Assembly: GCA_041595255.1 (NCBI GenBank)
Contig: JBFHKR010000082.1
Coordinates: 1-11,301, forward strand
Source: PGYR01 sp041595255
Lineage (GTDB): Bacteria; Bacteroidota; Ignavibacteria; Kapaibacteriales; UBA2268
DNA length: 11,301 nt
Reading direction: 5' to 3'
The translations under genes were made by a program, and so were the position numbers. The notes beneath the pieces are model-generated. The model was not told the DNA's origin. It ran no database searches and was given only the letters and a program-made list of their open reading frames with translations. How positions within the stretch are numbered: position 1 is the stretch's first letter; each line of letters starts with the position of its first letter. Positions 6,758 through 11,301 of the stretch are shown here, one piece after another.

Positions 6758-9073
6758 CTAGATTGGCTTTATTCGAATTCCTAGGAACAAAGTCCGTGGT
6801 AAACTAGGTCCATATATATAATTACTATCTCTGTTTTTATTTTTATCGAAATCGTTCTGATAAGCATCAAATATGTTTTTGATTCCACCGAATAATTCAA
6901 TCCCTGTTTCAACATCATTAATTTCAAACACATGTCCTATTCTTATTCCCATGTCAATGAATTGAGGTGAATTTACGTATTCATTTATAATTTGACCCGT
7001 ATTATCTCCCCCAAAATGAATGAGTTCCATATTTCCTGTATAAGTTAAATTAGTACTAATATTCCAATACTTAGTTGGGTTATATGTAATAGTTGCATAG
7101 CCATAATCATTTGGAGTGCGCAAAAATTCACGTTTAGAAGGAAGCCCTTCAATATTTTCTACCGGATCGTTAAAACTACTAGATTGTAATGTAAATCCAG
7201 TATTTAACTCTATAATATAATCAAAATTTGCCCTTGCTTCAATTGTGATACCTTTCACAACTGCTCCGCTACCATTCCTTTTTTCGAACCTTTGTCCATG
7301 TTCGTCTTCACCTAAAGGGTATAAGTAAAAAGCATCGATCAGATTCGTATAGAATCCCTCCAAAGTAAATCCAGCTATAAAGTGTTCAGTTGCTTTGTCA
7401 TAATTTACAGAAGCTGTAAAGCTATTCGAACGTTCCTCTTTTAAATCATCTGCTAGTGATATACGCGAAACACCACCACCAGCAAAAGCTATATGCAAAT
7501 CTGTATCAAATGCTTGCGGTGCTCTAAATCCCGTGCCCCATCCTAGTCTAAACTGGGTTGTATTTTCCAATTTATATAGTAAAGATAATCGTGGACTAAC
7601 TATAGCTTTATCAACTAGGTTGTGTTTGTCTACTCTAAACCCTGTTAACAAATTTAATTTTGGAGTTATATTCCAATCATATTGAAAAAAAGTACCAAAA
7701 TCAGTTGTAGTCTGATCTATCTTGTAGTTGTATGTTTCTATTTGATCAAAAACATCATCAAAGATATATTCTGCGCCAAAGCTAAGAACAGCATTACCAA
7801 CAATCGAATTATCTATTCTATTATTTAATTGAAAACCAGCTTGATGAGTTACTACTGCAGAAGTTCCATAGGGTGGTTTTGCTAGAAAAATACTTAATTC
7901 GTTACTGTCATCTGGCATTATACCAGTATAATGAACTCTATCTGTTTTCTGTCCACCATAGTAAAAAACAAGAGAATTTTTATATTCATTAAAGTCTATC
8001 TGATAGTCTAAACTACCCATATATACATGGTGCGTTCTTTCTTCAGATTGTTGAGAAAGATAAGCAGGTCCAATTACCATCTCTCCCCCATATCGGTACT
8101 CATATATACTGCTTAAACTTAGAGATAGTTTTTGTTCATTTGTAATTTGATAGAATAAATTTGTACCAAATGAATTGTCTTTTAGCTCAGGAAGTTCAGA
8201 GAAATTATCTGCATTAGCATCATATGCTCCTCTACTTCTATTACTTAAGAAAAATGTGGCACCTGCAGTCTCACTTTCGTTAATGATAGTAGCGTTTGCT
8301 GATATTATATTATCTAGTACGCTACCTTTAATACTTTGGAGTGTATTAGTTACATTGTATGAGTTCTCATTAGGAATTTTTGTTATCACATTTACAGTCC
8401 CACCTATTGCGCTAGAACCATAAAGTGCCGATACTCCACCTCTAACTACTTCTATTCTTTCTATCATGTTTACAGGTATCTGCTCTAGACCATAAAGCCC
8501 TGTTAGTGGGCTAAATATTGGCCTGCTATTAACTAATATTTGCGAATATCCCCCTTGCAATCCATTCATCCGAAGTTGAGTGTAATTACAAGTCTGACAA
8601 TCTGTTTCTACTCTCAGACCTGGTTGGTATTTAAGACCCTCTGATAAATTGATGGCTACGGCATAGTCTAAATCTTTGCTATCTATCAGATTGACTATGA
8701 CTGGTGAATCTGTTCTTCTTTTAGCTGTTCTAGTACCAGTTACAACAACTTCATCTAGTCTTATATTACTCTCTACTAGCTTAATACTTACTTTATTCAG
8801 ACCCTTATTTATCTCCAATGTAATAACTGTATCTTTGTATCCAAGTGAGCTAATTTTAAAAGACTTTTTTCCAACGGGTATATCTTTGATAGTAAAATGC
8901 CCCTCTCTATTAGTGTAAGTCCCTATTTTAGAATCTAAGAGGTGTACCGTTGCGGATATAATAGGATCATCCTCTATTTCCGATAAGACTTGGCCAGATA
9001 TTGTGCCTGTTTGTCCCATCAGATTGAAACTATATATAATAATTAAGGTTAGAATTAGAAGTGATTTTAACAT
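6758..9073 (-). CDS. TonB-dependent outer-membrane receptor
   Basis: A 771-residue receptor for active import across the outer membrane, powered by TonB-ExbBD. In order: signal peptide (1-20, before Q21); carboxypeptidase-regulatory-like beta domain (about 24-102); a TonB-box-like segment with DEVVVTGTR (107-115); plug (about 117-231) with NGLQGGYSQILV and the conserved IERIEVVRG...LYGSSAIGG stretch; then a barrel of about 540 residues ending in the terminal strand LFLGIRIKPI. The length is right for the siderophore, cobalamin or haem receptor class, not the much longer SusC class. The plug carries two Cys (C159, C162, as CQTC). Substrate is not determinable here. No Shine-Dalgarno is seen. 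A large palindrome lies 67 bases upstream. The phosphatase gene follows on the same strand. Confidence 0.93.
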   Translation of the reverse strand: MLKSLLILTLIIIYSFNLMGQTGTISGQVLSEIEDDPIISATVHLLDSKIGTYTNREGHFTIKDIPVGKKSFKISSLGYKDTVITLEINKGLNKVSIKLVESNIRLDEVVVTGTRTAKRRTDSPVIVNLIDSKDLDYAVAINLSEGLKYQPGLRVETDCQTCNYTQLRMNGLQGGYSQILVNSRPIFSPLTGLYGLEQIPVNMIERIEVVRGGVSALYGSSAIGGTVNVITKIPNENSYNVTNTLQSIKGSVLDNIISANATIINESETAGATFFLSNRSRGAYDANADNFSELPELKDNSFGTNLFYQITNEQKLSLSLSSIYEYRYGGEMVIGPAYLSQQSEERTHHVYMGSLDYQIDFNEYKNSLVFYYGGQKTDRVHYTGIMPDDSNELSIFLAKPPYGTSAVVTHQAGFQLNNRIDNSIVGNAVLSFGAEYIFDDVFDQIETYNYKIDQTTTDFGTFFQYDWNITPKLNLLTGFRVDKHNLVDKAIVSPRLSLLYKLENTTQFRLGWGTGFRAPQAFDTDLHIAFAGGGVSRISLADDLKEERSNSFTASVNYDKATEHFIAGFTLEGFYTNLIDAFYLYPLGEDEHGQRFEKRNGSGAVVKGITIEARANFDYIIELNTGFTLQSSSFNDPVENIEGLPSKREFLRTPNDYGYATITYNPTKYWNISTNLTYTGNMELIHFGGDNTGQIINEYVNSPQFIDMGIRIGHVFEINDVETGIELFGGIKNIFDAYQNDFDKNKNRDSNYIYGPSLPRTLFLGIRIKPI

Positions 9074-9125
9074 TCGTAGATTGTTATTATTTGTTTGAAC
9101 ATTTTATGCGGTGCAAACTAATAAT

Positions 9126-9131
9126 ATTATA
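9126..9131 (-). promoter_or_regulatory. Possible -10 box of the TonB receptor gene
   Basis: TATAAT on the minus strand, 53 bases before the receptor ATG and 8 bases downstream of the palindrome at 9140-9171, which would then cover the -35 region. No clear -35 hexamer is present. Confidence 0.35.
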
Positions 9132-9139
9132 TTTATCTA

Positions 9140-9171
9140 ACAAATAAAGTTAGTTATAACTAATTATTTGT
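9140..9171. promoter_or_regulatory. Large near-perfect palindrome, candidate operator
   Basis: A perfect 14-base palindrome, TTAGTTATAACTAA (9150-9163), is flanked by matching arms ACAAATAA (9140-9147) and TTATTTGT (9164-9171). Only an extra AG at 9148-9149 breaks the symmetry. In total 30 of 32 bases are in dyad symmetry. It sits immediately upstream of the candidate -10 of the TonB receptor gene. This position fits a dimeric regulator controlling the receptor, for example by metal or cofactor status. It does not look like a canonical Fur box. Confidence 0.55.
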
Positions 9172-9198
9172 CTCGGCTTTATAATTCGCTATAATATA

Positions 9199-9221
9199 CT
9201 TTCTAATAATTACTTAGAAAG
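9199..9221. repeat. Hairpin downstream of coaX
   Basis: CTTTCTAA (9199-9206) and TTAGAAAG (9214-9221) form a perfect 8-bp stem with a 7-base loop, 32 bases beyond the coaX stop. On the minus strand it is followed by TATATT and not a T-run, so it is at best a weak terminator or an mRNA 3'-end stabiliser. A further TTAGAAA occurs at 9224-9230. Confidence 0.4.
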
Positions 9222-9252
9222 GGTTAGAAACTTTGATTCTTAATTATAAAGA

Positions 9253-9990
9253 CTAGATTTTTACAGATTTTTTGATGAGTTTTTCGATTCCTTTCAGAAC
9301 CAAATTTTCGTCATATATTACGTTCGGATAATAATTGAGTAGTCTTTGCTGTATGATGTGACCATAACCACCCGTTACGAAAACATCTGGCACAGAGGAG
9401 AAAGAGGAGTGGTCAATAGTTGTTTTGATGCCACCCACAATCGCATTTAGTATACCATATCTAATAGCATCATCTGTATTCTGACCGAAATATCCGCGGT
9501 TATTAAGCTCTTCGACTAATGGTAGGTTAGAGGTAAAATTATGAAGTGCTTTACTTTGTGTAAAAAAGCCAGGTAAAATAACCCCTCCAAGACATATATT
9601 ATCTTCATCAAGAAGATTGACAGTTACTGCAGTACCACAATCAATTGTAACTAACGGAGAATCAGTTACTTTTTCGACTGCCAATAAACTAAGCATTCTA
9701 TCTGTCCCCATTCCGGTTATACTAGAGAAGTCAATTGGAGTTTGATGGTCTATTAGATTGCGTGCATTCTCTATAGTATCTATCTTATTATTCAGATTTT
9801 CAATTATAAATTTCTCAGCATCGATATTGACTGAAGAATAGCAAAAAAAGCTCCAGCTTCCTTTTTCTATGGAGTTCAAGAATAGAGTAAGTTCATCAGT
9901 GAAATATTCGAACGCAACAATTTCGGAGTTGGTTTTGAACTTAACTCTGCTATTACCTATGTCAGCTATTAGTGCATTGTTAGAGGTCAT
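9253..9990 (-). CDS. coaX: Type III pantothenate kinase
   Basis: About 245 residues, normal for CoaX. It phosphorylates pantothenate with ATP, the first step of coenzyme A synthesis, in the cytoplasm. Visible motifs, numbered from the chosen start: the phosphate-binding loop D10-x-G-N (DIGNSRVK), the pantothenate-side GTDR at 95-98 with the likely catalytic Asp at 97, DCGTAVT starting at D117, and GGVILPG at 135-141. Together these identify an ASKHA-fold type III enzyme. An in-frame ATG at 10044 would add 18 residues, but these are hydrophobic, not part of the family, and lie wholly over the end of birA. The ATG at 9990 places the DxGN loop at the expected distance and has GGAGA upstream. The start overlaps the birA stop by 11 bases, implying translational coupling. 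Confidence 0.93.
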   Translation of the reverse strand: MTSNNALIADIGNSRVKFKTNSEIVAFEYFTDELTLFLNSIEKGSWSFFCYSSVNIDAEKFIIENLNNKIDTIENARNLIDHQTPIDFSSITGMGTDRMLSLLAVEKVTDSPLVTIDCGTAVTVNLLDEDNICLGGVILPGFFTQSKALHNFTSNLPLVEELNNRGYFGQNTDDAIRYGILNAIVGGIKTTIDHSSFSSVPDVFVTGGYGHIIQQRLLNYYPNVIYDENLVLKGIEKLIKKSVKI

Positions 9991-10711
9991 ATAATATAGA
10001 ATCTCCGTTATTAATAGTAATAGAGCCATTTTGATTACTGACACTTAGCGAACCATCTTGGTTTATGCTATCTACTTTGTATTGTAGATGAGTGTTAGCT
10101 AATTCGATTTTCTTATCGAGCAAATCTATTTTGTTTTTCCAACTTTCGAATATCATATTCTCATCAAACTCTAGGTATTTAATTATATTAACTTTCAAAT
10201 TGTCAAGCACTTGCGGTATATCACTGTTCGCTTCTAGTCTTTTCAACGATGTAGCTTTATCGTCTAAATCGGGACCAAATGTCATTTGATTAACATTGAT
10301 ACCTACTCCTAATATCGACTCTTCGCAAATATTCCCAGAGTAGCTATGCTCAGACAATACACCAGAAATCTTCCTGTATTTATTGCCATCAGTTACATAA
10401 ACATCATTAGGATATTTTATCTTGATTAATGATGAATCAAGCAAACTACCCAAAGTATCCTCTACAGCTAAACAACCTATTATTTGAAAGAGAACTTTAT
10501 TGGTTAGAGATTTTTTCTTTCTTTCATTTACACCATAAGTTAGATATACGTTTTTGTGGCTTTCGCCTTCCCATATCCGACCTTTACGTCCTCTACCTTT
10601 ATATTGGTAGTCAGCGGAAACGAAAACACTATCATGATTCTTTAATAATTCTTTAGCAACATCATTAGTAGAATCGACTCTTTCGAAATGATAATGTGGT
10701 ATTTCCATCAT
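9980..10711 (-). CDS. birA: Biotin--[acetyl-CoA-carboxylase] ligase, class I
   Basis: A 243-residue enzyme that makes biotinyl-AMP and transfers biotin to a carboxylase carrier lysine. Motifs in order: DSTND at 13-17; the nucleotide and biotin loop GRGRKGRIW at 39-47; KYPND at 99-103 (usually KWPND); RKISGVLSE at 113-121 with the likely catalytic Lys at 114; and LGVGINVN at 134-141. A small C-terminal beta domain follows (about 195-243). There is no N-terminal winged-helix domain, so it is a class I ligase and should not repress transcription. Two ATGs in tandem open the gene, and no Shine-Dalgarno is seen. The 3' end overlaps coaX. BirA and CoaX are also known as neighbours or fusions elsewhere, for example in Neisseria, which supports both assignments. 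Confidence 0.93.
   Translation of the reverse strand: MMEIPHYHFERVDSTNDVAKELLKNHDSVFVSADYQYKGRGRKGRIWEGESHKNVYLTYGVNERKKKSLTNKVLFQIIGCLAVEDTLGSLLDSSLIKIKYPNDVYVTDGNKYRKISGVLSEHSYSGNICEESILGVGINVNQMTFGPDLDDKATSLKRLEANSDIPQVLDNLKVNIIKYLEFDENMIFESWKNKIDLLDKKIELANTHLQYKVDSINQDGSLSVSNQNGSITINNGDSILYDL
10002..10006 (-). promoter_or_regulatory. Ribosome-binding site that fixes the coaX start
   Basis: GGAGA on the minus strand lies inside the end of birA, 11 bases before the ATG at 9990. It supports that ATG over the in-frame one at 10044. Confidence 0.55.
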
Positions 10712-10738
10712 AAATTATTAACGTATTGGCTTTTTTGT

Positions 10739-10771
10739 TTTAATATAATTAACTTGGAATATAATATTAAA
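10739..10771. promoter_or_regulatory. Inverted repeat in the birA/lpxH divergent region
   Basis: TTTAATAT (10739-10746) and ATATTAAA (10764-10771) are perfect inverted 8-mers. Plus-strand TATAAT boxes at 10744-10749 and 10760-10765 overlap the two arms. The 101-base region between birA and the LpxH homologue must hold promoters for both. In such AT-rich sequence the repeat may be chance. Confidence 0.25.
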
Positions 10772-10812
10772 TTATCTTAAATTAGTAAAAATTACAGAAA
10801 GTTAATAATTAA

Positions 10813-11301
10813 ATGATATATTTTGTCTCCGATTTGCACTTAGGTGTCACAGATAGAAAAGATGATAGGAAAAGAGAAGATCTTTTTCTTACTCTTTTAG
10901 ATAGGATAATGCCTGACTGCGAAAAGCTCTACTTAGTAGGCGACATATTTGACTATTGGTTTGACTACAAAACAGTAATTCCGAAGAATTTTTATCGTAC
11001 ACTAGCAAAGTTGCGAGAGTTCACAGATGCGGGTATAGAGATAGAATACCTAATGGGTAATCACGACTTTGGTCATCGGAGCTTTTTCAAAGATGAATTA
11101 GGAATAGAAGTCATATCCACTGATATAGAACGAGTTCACAACGGCAAAAAGTTTTACATTTCGCACGGAGACGGTAAAGCTGATAATGATACTGGTTACC
11201 TAATTCTACGCTCAATACTCCGAAATAAAATAGCTAATTTCATCTATAGAATTATTCACCCTGATATAGGAATTGGGTTAGCCAGCGGCAGCTCCAAGAA
11301 A
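10813..11301 (+). CDS. lpxH: UDP-2,3-diacylglucosamine diphosphatase, 3' end cut by window
   Basis: 163 codons are present and the frame is still open at the window edge, where perhaps a third of the gene is missing. The enzyme is a peripheral inner-membrane metallophosphoesterase that cleaves UDP-2,3-diacylglucosamine to lipid X and UMP in lipid A synthesis. Visible motifs: SDLHLG with D7 and H9, GDIFDYWFDY with D44, GNHDF with N83 and H84, and SHGDG with H118. The stretch IHPDIGIGLAS near the edge also fits. The terminal metal-binding HxH should lie beyond the window. E. coli LpxH has GNRD where this has GNHD. The His form, with FDYKTVIP after motif 2, is what I recall for Bacteroidota homologues. 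No clear Shine-Dalgarno is present (AGAAAG, weak). Transcribed divergently from birA. Confidence 0.82.
   Translation, partial: MIYFVSDLHLGVTDRKDDRKREDLFLTLLDRIMPDCEKLYLVGDIFDYWFDYKTVIPKNFYRTLAKLREFTDAGIEIEYLMGNHDFGHRSFFKDELGIEVISTDIERVHNGKKFYISHGDGKADNDTGYLILRSILRNKIANFIYRIIHPDIGIGLASGSSKK

Noticed and set aside
8175..8423. Open plus-strand frames antisense to the TonB receptor (also 8676-8918) and others antisense to the GT-C-like gene, phosphatase and birA.
   Set aside because: They are mirror images of well-supported genes, with no start signals or recognisable protein content.
9074..9252. Cobalamin or other riboswitch upstream of the TonB receptor.
   Set aside because: The likely leader is only about 50 bases, and none of the conserved GC-rich riboswitch elements is visible.
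1..11301. Mobile element, phage, toxin-antitoxin or CRISPR content.
   Set aside because: No transposase, integrase, repeat array or terminal inverted repeats were seen; the content is envelope and cofactor genes.

Overview
The window is AT-rich bacterial chromosome. It most resembles the Bacteroidota/Chlorobiota side of the FCB group. The evidence is a secreted phosphatase with a type IX secretion (Por) C-terminal tail, a TonB-dependent receptor with a carboxypeptidase-regulatory-like N-terminal domain, and an LpxH homologue of the Bacteroidota type. Many starts carry clear purine-rich Shine-Dalgarno sequences, which is unlike typical Bacteroidia. That makes a deeper FCB lineage (Ignavibacteria- or Kapabacteria-like) plausible, but it is not proven. 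I see no tRNA, rRNA, CRISPR array or mobile element, and no gene-free stretch longer than 300 bases.

Layout. (1) Bases 1-2524, plus strand: a polytopic GT-C-like membrane protein, a small cupin, a two-helix membrane protein, then a strong intrinsic terminator. (2) Bases 2631-4496, minus strand: a tight four-gene operon of three small lipoproteins that look like diverged tandem paralogues, followed by a small outer-membrane beta-barrel. (3) A 225-base divergent intergenic region with two inverted repeats and back-to-back TATAAT boxes. (4) Bases 4722-5306, plus strand: one lipoprotein gene and its terminator. (5) Bases 5305-9073, minus strand: a TonB-dependent receptor followed by a T9SS-secreted calcineurin-like phosphatase. 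A large palindrome lies upstream of the receptor. (6) Bases 9253-10711, minus strand: biotin ligase (birA) overlapping type III pantothenate kinase (coaX), a cofactor pair. (7) Bases 10813 to the window end, plus strand: the start of an LpxH-type lipid A enzyme, cut by the window edge.

Functional reading. Apart from birA and coaX the content is mostly cell envelope. The best candidate for something undescribed is the three-lipoprotein plus beta-barrel operon (2631-4496), whose products share a C-terminal motif and a lipidated Cys at the same residue number. The second is the receptor-phosphatase pair, which could form a module that releases and imports a phosphorylated nutrient. Both are inferences from sequence and context.
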